NCBI RefSeq assembly: GCF_014190775.1
Contig: NZ_JACHVP010000004.1
Coordinates: 372,001-436,000 of the forward strand
DNA: 64,000 bases
Source of the DNA: Leifsonia aquatica
GTDB lineage: Bacteria; Actinomycetota; Actinomycetes; Actinomycetales; Microbacteriaceae
Direction: 5' to 3'
Below the pieces are notes generated by a model. It saw nothing but the letters and a program-made list of their open reading frames with translations. It was not told where the DNA came from and did not search any database. Shown in pieces: positions 35,924 through 47,800 of this stretch (position 1 is its first letter; every line of letters starts with the position of its first letter). Position numbers and translations under genes: made by a program.

Positions 35924-37288
35924 GTGGGGATCCTCGCCTGGCTGAGCCTGGCGCTCGCGATCGTCTGCGCCTATCCGGCCTGGCGATTCGCTCGACGCGC
36001 CTGGCACTTCCGCGCGCGCCCGACCGTCATCGCCGTGATCGTGACGCAGGTGCTGGCCCTCGTCGTATTGACGCTGCTCGCCCTCCTCACCCCGCGGCCC
36101 GACCTCGGCGGCCTCGGCTGGTTCGCGATCGGGCTCGCCGCCCTGCTCTTCCCGCTCGCGCTGGGCGACGCGCTCCAGACCACGCGCCTGCGCGCGGTCG
36201 CCGTCGTGCTCGCCGCGGTCGCCGGCCTGCTGACGGCCGGGATCTCGGTGGTGGCCGCCGCTCCCGCGTTCGCCACCGCGACGGTCGCCGGACGGCACAT
36301 CCCGGCGACCGAGACGACACTCGCCGAGGGCTACCAGCTGGCCGTGCACATCCCGCCGACGGCCTCCGGCTTCTCCTCCCGTGACGCGCACCTGTTCGTG
36401 CCGTCCGGGTGGATCCGCGACCCGTCGAGCACCCGCCCGATCGTCATCATGATGATGGGCCAGCCGGGCAACCCGACCCTCGGGGCGACGCTCGACGCCC
36501 TGCACTCGCTCGGCACGGAACGCCTCGACGACGCTCCGTTCGTGCTCGTCGTCGACCAGCTCGGCGCCAACGACAAGAACCCGCCCTGCAGCAACACCTC
36601 CGCCGGGCAGCTCGAGACGTTCCTGACGGAGGACGTGCCGAACTGGGTGACGGCCGAGCTCCCCGTCTCGCACGACCGCGCCGACTGGGCGATCGCCGGC
36701 TTCTCCCACGGCGGGGAGTGCGCCGCCTACCTCGGTGCGAAGCATCCCGACCTCTGGGCGAACGTCATCGACGTCTCCGGCCCCGACAAGCCCGGCGAGT
36801 ACCGTTCCGACCGCACCCGCGCGAAGTACTACGACGACAGCGAGGCCGAGTACGAGAAGTACTGGCCCGCGAAGGTGATGGCCTCGACCAGCTACGCCGA
36901 CCACCCCATGCGCGGCATCTTCGTCGCCGGCGCCGAGGACGACCACTTCCGGCCGCAGGTCGAGGACACCGCGACCGCCGCCGAGAACGCCGGCTGGAAG
37001 GTCACGTACTGGGCCGTGCCGGGCGAGGGCCACTCCGGGCCGACCCTCACCAAGGGCCTGGCCACGGCGTACAACCAGCTCATCCCGCTCTGGCTGGAGT
37101 CGGGCGCGATCACCACCGGCGATCGCCTCCTCTGCCAGCCCGACCAGCCCAACCGCTCCTGCGGGGTGACGCAGGTGACGGCCGTGGCCGGCACGATCGC
37201 CATCGTCGACCTGGGGATGCTCGCCGTCTTCCTCAGCGCCCAGCTGCTGCTCTTCTTCGGCAACCGCGGCCGTCGAGTGGTCGAATAG
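35924..37288 (+). CDS. Membrane-anchored alpha/beta-hydrolase esterase
   Basis: A 454-residue protein. Four N-terminal membrane helices (about 3-20, 35-56, 65-80, 90-112) lead into an extracytoplasmic alpha/beta hydrolase of the esterase D/mycolyltransferase-like group. The nucleophile elbow is GFSHGG (Ser261). The probable acid is in GAEDDHF and the catalytic His in GEGHSG. A fifth helix (about 425-447) precedes the basic tail. Possible substrates are cell-envelope esters. A TAGGGT -10 box (35912-35917) lies 6 nt before the GTG at 35924, so the mRNA is probably leaderless. Confidence 0.82.
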   Translation: MGILAWLSLALAIVCAYPAWRFARRAWHFRARPTVIAVIVTQVLALVVLTLLALLTPRPDLGGLGWFAIGLAALLFPLALGDALQTTRLRAVAVVLAAVAGLLTAGISVVAAAPAFATATVAGRHIPATETTLAEGYQLAVHIPPTASGFSSRDAHLFVPSGWIRDPSSTRPIVIMMMGQPGNPTLGATLDALHSLGTERLDDAPFVLVVDQLGANDKNPPCSNTSAGQLETFLTEDVPNWVTAELPVSHDRADWAIAGFSHGGECAAYLGAKHPDLWANVIDVSGPDKPGEYRSDRTRAKYYDDSEAEYEKYWPAKVMASTSYADHPMRGIFVAGAEDDHFRPQVEDTATAAENAGWKVTYWAVPGEGHSGPTLTKGLATAYNQLIPLWLESGAITTGDRLLCQPDQPNRSCGVTQVTAVAGTIAIVDLGMLAVFLSAQLLLFFGNRGRRVVE

Positions 37289-37444
37289 TCCGCCTTCTCG
37301 GCCCTTTTCCCGCGACATATCGCCTTCTCGCACCTCCTGAAGGGACGCTCAGGAAGCGCATAGGCGGGTGAACGGGCGCGCATAAGACCCCTTCCTACGC
37401 TCGGTTTCTGCCCCGACGGGCGGGCGCATGGAAGGAACACCCGA

Positions 37445-38765
37445 ATGAAGCGGACTCTCGCGCGGATCAGACCGCGCACCTGGATCATCACGGCGGCCGT
37501 CGTGGTCGCGGTCGTCGGGGGTGGGGCTGTCTACTGGTTCGGCTTCGCCCTCCCGGCCCAGGCCACCTCCTCGCAGCCGGCCACCCGGACGGTGCAGGCC
37601 AGCACCCAGACCCTGCAGAAGACGGTCAGCGCGACCGGCACGCTGTCGCCGACGGTGTCGGAGGACGTGAACTTCCTCCCCTCCGGCACGGTCACCGCGG
37701 TGAACGTCGCCGCCGGGGCGACGGTCACGGCGGGTGAGGTGCTCGCGACGGTCGACACCGTCTCGGCCAACGCGACCCTCCTGCAGGCCAAGGCGGATCT
37801 CGCCTCGGCGCAGGCGAAGCTCTCGGACGCGCAGGACGCCTCGACCGGCAGCACCGCCGACGTGGCGGCGGTCGCCGCGGCGCAGGCGCAGGTCACCTCG
37901 GCCCAGTCGTCCGTCGACACCGCGCAGACCGCGCTCGACGGCACCACCCTGGTCGCCCCGGTCGCGGGACTCGTCACCGCGGTGAACGTCGCGGTCGGCG
38001 ACGCGGTCACCGGCACGTCCGGCAGCACGAGCAGTTCGAGCAGTTCGGGGTCCGGCGCATCCAGCGGGTCCGGCGGGTCCACGGGCGGCGGCGCGACCGG
38101 CGGCACGGGCACGACCGGCAGCGGGACCGGCTCCTCCACCTCCACCTCCACCGCGCAGTTCACGATCGTCGGCACCGGGTCGTGGGAGGTCGACCTCACC
38201 GTGAGCGCCTCCGACCTGAAGTCGATCGCCAAGAACGACCAGGTCGAGCTCTCCACGTCTGACAACGACTCCTTCTTCGGCACCGTGACCTCCATCGGCC
38301 AGCTGCCGTCGACCACGTCCGGGAGCGCCGCCTACCCTGTCGTCGTCTCGGTGACCGGGTCGCCCGAGAACCTCTACGACGGTGTGAGCGTGACGGCCGC
38401 GATCGTCTACGAGCGCCGCACCGACGTGCTCACCGTCCCGAGCGCCGCGATCACGACGGCGAACGGGAAGTCCACGGTGACGAAGGTCGTCGACGGCAAG
38501 AACGTCACCACCGACGTCACCGTGGGTGAGACCTCCGGCACCGTGACCGAGATCACGAAGGGCCTGAGCTCCGGGGATTCGGTGCTCGTCACGGTCTTCA
38601 CGCCCGGCTCGGGCGCCGGCACCGGCGGCTCGACCGGCCAGACCGGGCAGACCGGGCAGCAGGGGCAGTTCCCCGGCGGCGGCGAAGGCTTCACGGGAGG
38701 CGGCGAAGGCGGCCAGTTCCCGGGCGGCGGCCAGGGCGGCCAGACCGGGAACGGGGGCACCCGCA

Positions 38766-38773
<8 letters not shown>
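37445..38773 (+). CDS. MacA-like membrane fusion (adaptor) protein
   Basis: A 442-residue efflux adaptor. One N-terminal membrane helix (about 14-35) is followed by a biotinyl-lipoyl-like hairpin domain (VSATGTLSPTVSEDVNF...TAGEVLATVD), a short coiled-coil arm, a Ser/Gly/Thr-rich linker (about 195-240) and a beta-barrel domain (PSAAITTANGKSTVTKVVDG). The C-terminus is a Gly/Gln-rich tail. It is first in an operon with an ATPase and a MacB-type permease (7-8 nt overlaps). It lacks an outer-membrane partner, as expected in a monoderm cell. Confidence 0.87.
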
Positions 38774-39472
<699 letters not shown>

Positions 39473-39476
<4 letters not shown>

Positions 39477-40705
39477 ACTGGAACGAGACCCTCCACACCA
39501 GCTGGTCGGCCATCCGCGCGCACACCCTGCGCTCGGTGCTGACCGTGCTGGGGATCCTGATCGGGATCGCCGCCGTCATCCTCACCGTCGGCCTCGGCCT
39601 CGGCACCCAGAAGGACGTGAGCGCGCAGATCAGCGCGCTCGGAAGCAACCGGCTCATCGTCTCGCCGGGCAGCAGCACCGACTCGAGCGGGGTGCGCGGC
39701 GGCTTCGGCTCGGGCACCACGCTGACCCTCTCGGACGCCGACGCTCTCGCGTCGAAGGTGAACGCCCCGGACATCGCGGGCGTCGCGGCCGAGAAGTCGA
39801 CCCAGACCTCCCTCGTCTACGGCGACACGAACTGGACCACGACGGTGACCGGCGTGACGAGCTCGTGGCTGGACGTGCGGTCGCGGACGGTCGCGCGCGG
39901 CGCGTTCTTCACGGCAGCGCAGCAGTCGTCGGGCGCCCGGGTCGTCGTACTCGGCTCCGAGACGGCGCAGGAGCTCTTCGGCTCCGAGAACGTCGTGGGC
40001 CAGTCGGTGACCATCGGCAACACCACCTACAGCGTGATCGGCGTGCTGGCGTCGGCCGGCTCCGACACGTCGAGCAACCTCGACGACGTCGCGATCGTGC
40101 CGATGACGACGGCCGCGGACGACGTGATCGGCGGGACGAACACCTCCAGCGTCTCGACGATCTACATCCAGGCCGCCGACGCCGACCGGCTCAGCGCGGC
40201 CTACCAGGAGGCGCAATCGGTGCTGCTCAACGCGCACTCCATCACCAGCACCGACGACGCCGACTTCACGATCAGCAGTCAGGACGCCCTGGTCAGCACC
40301 GCGACCTCCGTCTACCAGACGCTGACCGTGCTGCTCACCGGCATCGCGGCGCTCTCCCTGCTGGTGGGCGGCATCGGGGTGATGAACATCATGCTCGTCT
40401 CCGTCACCGAGCGCACCCGCGAGATCGGGTTGCGCAAGGCGATCGGGGCGCCGCCCGCGGCGATCCGCACGCAGTTCCTGGTGGAGGCCGCCATCCTCGG
40501 CCTGACCGGCGGCGTGCTCGGCTCGGTGCTGGGCGTGGCCGCGGCACTCGTACTGCCCGCGCTGATCGGCAGCTCGGTGGTCATCTCGCCCGTCGCGCTC
40601 GGCCTCTCCATCGCCGTCTCCCTCGCCATCGGCCTGGTGTTCGGCGTCTATCCGGCAGCGCGCGCCGCGCGCCTGGCCCCCATCGACGCGCTCCGCTCCG
40701 AGTGA
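39473..40705 (+). CDS. MacB-type ABC transporter permease
   Basis: A 410-residue permease with the FtsX/MacB topology: one N-terminal helix (about 22-45), a large extracytoplasmic domain (about 60-275), then three helices (about 283-305, 335-360, 368-390). The cytoplasmic loop LVSVTERTREIGLRKAIGAPPAAIR (about 305-330) is the FtsX-domain signature. YPAARAARLAPIDALRSE at the C-terminus is the usual MacB ending. It completes the core transporter with the two preceding genes. Confidence 0.92.
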
Positions 40706-40742
40706 GCGCCCCCTCTCGTCCCGACCCGCAAGGAGAACCACG

Positions 40743-41627
40743 ATGAAGACATCCACCCGCCGAGCCGCCGCGGTGATCGCCGCCCTCGGCTTCGGCGCCC
40801 TCGCCCTCACCGGATGCGCCGCCGCCACGGCGAGCAGCCCCTCCACCACCGCGGCCCCGCAGCAGCAGGGCCAGCAGGGCGGCGGAGGCGTCACCGGCGA
40901 GATCGCCGCCGTCGACGGCACCACGCTCCAGGTGCAGTCCACGACCGAGCAGACCGCCGTGACCTACACCGACTCCACCACCATCACGCAGCGGGTGACC
41001 GCCGCACTCACCGACGTGACGAACGGATCGTGCATCAGCGCGTTCACCGGCGGCACGGGGTCGTCGACCTCCACGTCGTCGTCCGCCTCGACGGCCGCGA
41101 CGACGGTCTCCATCAGCGCGGCCGTCGACGGCGCGTGCACGGCAGGCGGGTTCGGCGGGATGGGAGGCGGCGGCACCCCGCCGACCGGCGCACCCAGCGG
41201 ATCGGGCGAGGGTGGCACCGGCCAGCGGCCCACGGACGCCCCCACCGGTGCGCCCGGCGGCGCGGGCGGCGGTGGCGCGGGCGGCTTCGGCGGCATGACC
41301 TCCGGTCTCGTCACCGCGGTCGACGGCTCGACCATCACCGTCACCTCGACGGCGCAGGACGGCACGACCTCCACGAAGACCGTCACGGTCGACGACAGCA
41401 CCACCTACACGACGACACAGGCGGCCACCGCGGACGCCCTCACCGCCGGTCGCTGCGTCATGGCCAGCGGCACGGCCGACTCCTCGGGAGGATATGCCGC
41501 GACCGCGCTCGTCGTCTCGGACAAGGGTGCCGACGGCTGCACCCAGGCCGGACCCGGCGGCGGCCGGCCGGGCGGCACGGGAAGCGACTCCGGCACCGGG
41601 ACCGGCACGAACGGCGGCGGAGCATGA
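40743..41627 (+). CDS. Secreted lipoprotein with two DUF5666-like beta domains
   Basis: A 294-residue lipoprotein: MKTSTRRAAAVIAALGFGALALTGC with lipobox ALTGC (Cys25). Two repeated modules of the form GxVTAVDGSTITVTS...VTYTDSTTI (about 48-135 and 183-262) resemble DUF5666 single-strand-binding-like barrels. They are separated by a Gly/Pro/Thr-rich linker. Each module has a Cys near its end that might pair. It sits between the permease and the second adaptor, so it is likely an extracytoplasmic component of this export system; its exact role is unknown. Confidence 0.7.
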   Translation: MKTSTRRAAAVIAALGFGALALTGCAAATASSPSTTAAPQQQGQQGGGGVTGEIAAVDGTTLQVQSTTEQTAVTYTDSTTITQRVTAALTDVTNGSCISAFTGGTGSSTSTSSSASTAATTVSISAAVDGACTAGGFGGMGGGGTPPTGAPSGSGEGGTGQRPTDAPTGAPGGAGGGGAGGFGGMTSGLVTAVDGSTITVTSTAQDGTTSTKTVTVDDSTTYTTTQAATADALTAGRCVMASGTADSSGGYAATALVVSDKGADGCTQAGPGGGRPGGTGSDSGTGTGTNGGGA

Positions 41628-43780
41628 GCCCCGCGACCAAGCGCCCCGCCGCGCGCCGGCGGCGCCGCACCGTCGTGATCGCCTCGGTGGCGACCCTCGC
41701 GCTCTGCGCGGTCGGCGGCGGCGTCGCCTGGGCGGCGAGCGGCAACGGCGGCGCGAACTACCGCACCGCCACCGCCGCGAAGGCGTCGGTCACGCAGACC
41801 ACCACGCTCACCGGCACCGTCGCCTCGGCGACCCGCCGCGACCTGGCCTTCCAGGTCGGCGGCACGGTCAGCGCCGTCCCGGTCGCGATCGGGGACACCG
41901 TCACTGCGGGGCAGACCCTGGCGACGCTCGACACGACCGACCTGGAGGCGGCGGTCACCTCGGCGCAGCAGGCGGTGTCGGACGCCGAGGAGACCCTCGC
42001 GACCGACCTCGCGTCCCAGTCGGGGACGAGCACGAGCTCGAGCGCCGGCTCGGCCGGCTCGTCCGGTTCCTCCGGGTCGTCCGCGTCGGGATCCACCGCC
42101 TCGTCGGGCGGATCCGGCACCACCACGGCCTCCACCGGCGCAACCGCGGCCGTGCCGAGCACCGGAACCGGGACGGGCACCGGCTCGGGCACCGGGACCG
42201 CCGGCGGCTCCTCGTCCGGCGGCACCTCGTCCGGCGTCTCTGCCGAGACCACCGCCGCCATCGCCGCCGTCACCGACGCGCAGACGAAGCTGCTCGCACA
42301 GCTGACGGCCGCCTCCACCGCGCTGACGGACACCAACACCCTCGTCGCCACCAGTTCGACCACCTGCCAGCCGTTCCTGGAGGCCGCACTCGACGACACG
42401 ACGGACGGCACGGGGACGGGCACGGGGACGGGCACGGGGACGGGCACCGACGGTTCCGGCTCCACGACCGACGGCAGCGGCACCTCCGGAACCGACACGT
42501 CGGGAACCGACACCTCGGGAACCGACACCTCGGGAACCGACACCTCGGGTACCGACACGTCCGGCACGTCGACGGACGGCAGCGGCACCGCGACCTCCGG
42601 AAGCTCCGGGACCTCCGCAGCCGACCAGCTCCAGGCGGCGAAGGACGCGCTGGCCTCCTGCCAGACCGCGATCACCGCCGCCCTGGCCAGCCAGCAGACC
42701 ACCACCGACGCGCAGAACGCCGTCACGCCGCTGGCCACGAAACTGGACGACGCCGTCGCCGCGCTGCAGAAGGTGCTCGCGAGCGGTACGACCGGGTCGG
42801 GTTCGACCGTGGGTTCGACGGGCTCCGGCTCGACAGGCTCCGGCTCGACCGGTTCCGGATCAACAGGCTCCGGATCGACAGGCGCCGGCTCCACCGGCAG
42901 CGGATCGGCCGGGACGGGCGCTTCCGGCGGCAGCACCTCCGGCACGGGCACGGGCGGCAGCTCCGGTACGGCAGCGACCGGCTCCGGCACCGGCACCACG
43001 CAGGTCGCGTCGGCGGCGACCATCGTGGCCGACAACGCCGCGATCGACGCCGCGAAGGCCGCCCTCACTCTCGCGCAGAGCAAGGTCGCCCTCGCGACGC
43101 TCACCAGCCCGGTCTCGGGCACCGTCGCGGCCGTCTCCCTCGCCGCCGGCGACGCCGTCTCGGCCGGCTCCACCACGGCGGTCATCTCGGTGATCGGCAC
43201 CAACGGTTTCGTCGTCGACTCGTCCGTCGGCCTCAGCACCGTCGCCACCCTGAAGGTCGGGCAGAGCGTCGCCGTCACGGTCTCCGGATCGACGAAGGCG
43301 CTCGCCGGCACGGTCAGCTCCATCGGCGTCGTCGACACGGCCACCGACTCCTCGACCCCGAGCTACACGGTGACCACGGCCATCACGGACACGAAGGCCG
43401 ACCTCCTCAACGGCGCCAGCGCCAGCGCGGTCGTCACCATCGCGAAGACGGCCGACGTGCTCACGGTCCCGACATCCGCCCTCCACCGCGACGGCACGAA
43501 GTACACCGTCGACGTGCTGAAGGACGGTAAATCGGTCGCCACCACCGTCACCGTCGGCGCGAAGGGCACCGACCGCACCGAGATCACGAAGGGCCTGAGC
43601 ACCGGCTCCGAGGTGATCCTGGCGGACCTCACCTCGACGACGACGGGCGACAGCTCGAACTCGTCCACCACCTCCGGAGGGCTCAGTGGCTTGGGCGGCC
43701 AGTCCAGCACCTCCGGCGGCCCGGGCGGACAGGGCGGCCCTCCGGCCGGCTTCACCGGAGGCGCCCCCAGCCGCGGCTGA
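41624..43780 (+). CDS. Second MFP/HlyD-like adaptor with large low-complexity repeats
   Basis: A 718-residue secreted/membrane adaptor starting in an ATGA overlap. After a basic N-terminus and one helix (about 18-37) comes the lipoyl half-motif TLTGTVASATRRDLAFQVGGTVSAVPVAIGD. A helical hairpin is then interrupted by very long Ser/Gly/Thr stretches: a GT run (about 263-275), the pentapeptide GTDTS in about five copies (about 289-314) and GSGST-type repeats (about 393-425). The second lipoyl half LTSPVSGTVAAVSLAAGDAVSAG (about 489-511) and a barrel domain close the fold. It is unusually long for the family because of these inserts. It may act as a second adaptor for the same transporter. Confidence 0.82.
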   Translation: MSPATKRPAARRRRRTVVIASVATLALCAVGGGVAWAASGNGGANYRTATAAKASVTQTTTLTGTVASATRRDLAFQVGGTVSAVPVAIGDTVTAGQTLATLDTTDLEAAVTSAQQAVSDAEETLATDLASQSGTSTSSSAGSAGSSGSSGSSASGSTASSGGSGTTTASTGATAAVPSTGTGTGTGSGTGTAGGSSSGGTSSGVSAETTAAIAAVTDAQTKLLAQLTAASTALTDTNTLVATSSTTCQPFLEAALDDTTDGTGTGTGTGTGTGTDGSGSTTDGSGTSGTDTSGTDTSGTDTSGTDTSGTDTSGTSTDGSGTATSGSSGTSAADQLQAAKDALASCQTAITAALASQQTTTDAQNAVTPLATKLDDAVAALQKVLASGTTGSGSTVGSTGSGSTGSGSTGSGSTGSGSTGAGSTGSGSAGTGASGGSTSGTGTGGSSGTAATGSGTGTTQVASAATIVADNAAIDAAKAALTLAQSKVALATLTSPVSGTVAAVSLAAGDAVSAGSTTAVISVIGTNGFVVDSSVGLSTVATLKVGQSVAVTVSGSTKALAGTVSSIGVVDTATDSSTPSYTVTTAITDTKADLLNGASASAVVTIAKTADVLTVPTSALHRDGTKYTVDVLKDGKSVATTVTVGAKGTDRTEITKGLSTGSEVILADLTSTTTGDSSNSSTTSGGLSGLGGQSSTSGGPGGQGGPPAGFTGGAPSRG
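42409..42900 (+). repeat. Coding tandem repeats within the second adaptor
   Basis: Three microsatellite-like tracts: a 12-bp unit CACGGGGACGGG (about 42409-42447), a 15-bp unit ACCGACACCTCGGGA (about 42489-42560, roughly five copies) and a 15-bp unit GGCTCCGGCTCGACA-like (about 42820-42890). All units are multiples of 3, so copy-number change would keep the reading frame. Confidence 0.8.
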
Positions 43781-43791
43781 CCGGGAGCGAA

Positions 43792-43830
43792 CACGGGGCG
43801 GACGCGAGGAGGGCTCGCGTCCGCCCCGTG
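43792..43830 (+). terminator. 17-bp perfect hairpin terminator of the MacAB-like operon
   Basis: CACGGGGCGGACGCGAG (43792-43808) pairs perfectly with its complement at 43814-43830 over a 5-nt loop. It lies 11 nt after the last stop of the operon. The T-run is absent, as is common in actinobacteria. Confidence 0.75.
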
Positions 43831-43844
43831 CACGTCCCCGCGGG

Positions 43845-44126
43845 ACGTCGGCGGCCGCGAGTGCCGCGCGGCGGTACGTCGGCGGCCGCGAGTGCCGCGC
43901 GGCGGTACGTTTGCGGTCGCGCGAGAGGCCGCAAACGTACCGGGAGGGCGCAGTCGCGCCGGCGTGCCGGCGGGCGGGGCGGCCGGCCGGGCGGCCGGGC
44001 GGGCGGCCGCCGGCGCGGTCGCGAGTGCCGCACCGCGGTACGTCGGCGGTCGCGAGTGCCGCGCGGCGGTACGTTTGCGGTCGCGCGAGAGGCCGCAAAC
44101 GTACCGGGAGGGCGCAGTCGCGCCGG
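43845..44126 (-). repeat. Duplicated palindromic repeats, family A copies 2 and 3, with GC-rich filler
   Basis: No gene. A 31-bp unit beginning ACGTCGGCGGCCGCGAG is repeated at 43845 and 43876. An 87-bp block is duplicated at 43876-43962 and 44040-44126. Each block holds the palindrome GGTACGTTTGCGG (43904-43916; 44068-44080) with CCGCAAACGTACC (43929-43941; 44093-44105) and a 12-nt loop. The gap and the flank to 44197 are made of CGGGCGGGCGGCC-type simple sequence. It is related to the element at 21126-21179. Confidence 0.78.
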
Positions 44127-44197
44127 GCGGGCGGCCGGGCGGGCGGGCGGCCGGGCGGCCGGCCGAGCGGGCGGGCGGCCGCCCGCCGCGCGCACCG

Positions 44198-45387
<1,190 letters not shown>

Positions 45388-45388
<1 letters not shown>

Positions 45389-46431
45389 CAGAGCTCCGTC
45401 CAGTCGAGGATGACCTTGCCGCCGCCGGCCGACGCGGCCGCGGCGAACCCCTTCTCCCAATCCCGGGCGGGGAACCGGTCCGAGACGATCGAGGCGATCG
45501 CGTCGTGCAGAGTGGTCGAGGTCTGCAGCATCGCGCCCATCGCGTTCCACGTCTCGAACATCTCGCGCCCGTAGATGCCCTTCAGCGTGAGCATGTGGGT
45601 GACGACGATGCCCCAGTCGACCGCGATCTGCTGCGACGGGAGACCGAGCATCGCGATGCGGCCGCCGTGGTTCATGTTCTCGATCATCTGCGGCAGCGCG
45701 GTCGGCGCTCCGCTCATCTCGAAGCCGACGTCGAAGCCCTCGCGCATCCCGAGCGCCGTCTGCGCCTCGCGGATCTCGGAGCGGGAGACGTCGACGGTGT
45801 AGTCGGCGCCCATCCCCTGCGCCAGGGCGAGCCGCTGCGCGCTGACGTCGGTGCCGACGATGAAGCGGGCGCCCACGTGCCGGGCGACGGCGATCGCCAT
45901 CAGCCCGATGGGTCCGCAGCCGGTGACGAGCACGTCCTCGCCGACGACCGGGAAGGCGAGCGCGGTGTGCACGGCGTTGCCGAGCGGGTCGAACAGCGCG
46001 CCGACCTCGGGCTCGATCGCGCTGTGGTGCACCCACACGTTCGTGGCCGGCAGCACGAGGAACTCGGCGAAAGCGCCGTCCCGCTGCACCCCGACGCCCT
46101 GGGTGCGGATGCACATCTGGCGGCGCCCGGCACGGCAGTTGCGGCACGTGCCGCAGACGATGTGCCCCTCGCCCGACACCAGGTCGCCGACCGCGACGTC
46201 GCGGACGAGCGGCCCGACCTCGACGACCTCGCCGAAGAATTCGTGGCCCGGCACCAGCGGGGCGGCCACCGCGGAGGCGGCCCAGTCGTCCCAGCGCTGG
46301 ATGTGCAGGTCGGTGCCGCAGATCCCGGTGCGCAGGATGCGGATCTTCACGTCCTCCGGCCCGGCCTCGGGCTCGGGGAGGTCGCGGAACTCGAGACCCG
46401 GTCCGGCCTCGCTCTTGAACAGGGCTTTCAT
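45388..46431 (-). CDS. tdh: L-threonine 3-dehydrogenase
   Basis: A 347-residue zinc MDR enzyme that oxidises L-threonine to 2-amino-3-ketobutyrate with NAD+. Catalytic zinc site: [13 protein letters not shown] (Cys about 38) and [10 protein letters not shown] (His, Glu about 62-63). Structural zinc Cys residues lie in [15 protein letters not shown]. The nucleotide motif is [13 protein letters not shown] (about 165-177). The E-F-F/V context and TDLHI match Tdh over generic alcohol dehydrogenases, and the kbl neighbour settles it. The ATG at 46431 is chosen because AAGG sits at proper distance; a GTG 6 nt upstream would be too close to it. Confidence 0.94.
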
Positions 46432-46536
46432 AGCCACCTTCCTCGTCGACGTCCTTCGTGGGGCGCGTCAAGCGGAGTCGAACACCCGTCCCCGGCCTCG
46501 TGAGCGTGGAGGGACGAGCGTTTCGCCGCTGACAGC

Positions 46537-47733
46537 CTAGACCACCTCATCCTGCGCAGCTCCGTCCCTCCGCACCTGCCCGCCGTCGAAGTAGGCGCGG
46601 AGTTCCGGCCGCAGTTCCGGCACCGCCAGCAGGCCCCCGTCGCCGCGGAGGGAGGCCGTCGCGACCACTCCCGCGGCGACCGCATTGCGGGCGGCGACCG
46701 GGGAGGTGACGGTCGCGCCTCCCTCGCGCACGAAGGTCACGAACTCGTCGATCAGCAGCCGGTCGGCACCGCCGTGGCCGCCCTCCGCCTCCGGGACGAT
46801 GAACGTCTCGTCGCCCGGGGCCGCACCCTCGTGCCGTCGGTTCCACAGGCGCACTTCGGCGCCCGGCTCGTCCCCGAAATTCTCCAGCCGCCCCTCCGTC
46901 CCGATGACGGTGTAGTTGCGCCAGTAGTCGGGCGTGAAATGGCACTGCTGGTAGGAGGCGAGCGCGCCGCCCTCGAGGACGAGGTTGACCTGCGAGATGT
47001 CCTCGACATCGACCACCGGGTTGAGCCCTTCCGCCGCGGCCGGCGGCCAGTTGTCGAGGCTGAACCAGTCGTGCATGCGCTCGCCCGACCGATCCCGCCG
47101 GTCCTGGATGCCGCCGTAGACGCTCAGCGAACCGATCGCCTGCACCCGGCGCGAGTAGCCCCCGCCGAGCCAGTGGATGACGTCGATGTCGTGGGCGCCC
47201 TTCTGCAGCAGCAGTCCCACCGACTTCGAGCGGTCTGCGTGCCAGTCCTTGAAGTAGTAGTCGCCGCCGTTGCCGACGAAGTGGCGGCACCAGACGGCCT
47301 TGACCTCCCCGATCCGTCCCTCGTCGATGAGCCGCCGCATCAGCGTGATCACCGGCATGTGCCGCATGTTGTGGCCGACGTAGAGCCGCGAGCCCGTGCG
47401 GTACGCCGCCTCCAGGATGCGGTCGCAGTCGTCGATCGAGATCGCGAGCGGCTTCTCGCAGAACACGGCGACGCCGGCCTCCAGGGCGGGGACCGCCACC
47501 TCCGTGTGACGGTCGTCCGGGGTGAGGACCATCACAGCGTCCACCCCGGCGTCGAGCAGTTCACTCAGGCTCGCGGTGACGAGCGCGTCGGGGAAGGCCT
47601 CCGCCGCCTCCGCCCGCGATCGTGCGCTGAGATCGCAGACCGCGACGACGCGCGATCCGCCTCCCGGCCGATGGGCCTCCCGAGCGAGATGACCCCGCAA
47701 CCCGAAGCCGACGACACCGATTCTGACGTCCAC
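46537..47733 (-). CDS. Gfo/Idh/MocA-family NAD(P)-dependent sugar oxidoreductase
   Basis: A 398-residue enzyme. The Rossmann start is [15 protein letters not shown] (GxGxxG, about residues 3-17). The family motif EKPLAIS lies at about 95-101 (catalytic Lys in CEKPL), with [18 protein letters not shown] following. The C-terminal beta-sheet domain contains the WxxxHxxD-like region [29 protein letters not shown] (about 165-193). It probably oxidises a sugar or inositol derivative imported by the adjacent ABC system. The GTG at 47733 is preferred by its AGGAG site over that at 47739. Confidence 0.88.
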   Translation of the reverse strand: MDVRIGVVGFGLRGHLAREAHRPGGGSRVVAVCDLSARSRAEAAEAFPDALVTASLSELLDAGVDAVMVLTPDDRHTEVAVPALEAGVAVFCEKPLAISIDDCDRILEAAYRTGSRLYVGHNMRHMPVITLMRRLIDEGRIGEVKAVWCRHFVGNGGDYYFKDWHADRSKSVGLLLQKGAHDIDVIHWLGGGYSRRVQAIGSLSVYGGIQDRRDRSGERMHDWFSLDNWPPAAAEGLNPVVDVEDISQVNLVLEGGALASYQQCHFTPDYWRNYTVIGTEGRLENFGDEPGAEVRLWNRRHEGAAPGDETFIVPEAEGGHGGADRLLIDEFVTFVREGGATVTSPVAARNAVAAGVVATASLRGDGGLLAVPELRPELRAYFDGGQVRRDGAAQDEVV

Positions 47734-47800
47734 GAACACTCCTCACGTGACAAAGGGAAAGAAAGTACTGAAGGAAAAGAAGGGAGGGCGCGGCGCCGAC

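Noticed and set aside
42409-42900. Pseudogene caused by repeat expansion in the second adaptor
   Set aside because: All repeat units are multiples of three and the frame continues into an intact lipoyl and barrel domain.
43845-44126. CRISPR array
   Set aside because: The repeats are tandem or duplicated blocks with palindromes and no unique spacers of regular length; no cas genes in the window.
46438-46536. tRNA-like or riboswitch sequence upstream of tdh
   Set aside because: A TCGAA-containing stretch is present but no cloverleaf with acceptor stem can be formed, and no known threonine or glycine riboswitch pattern is visible.
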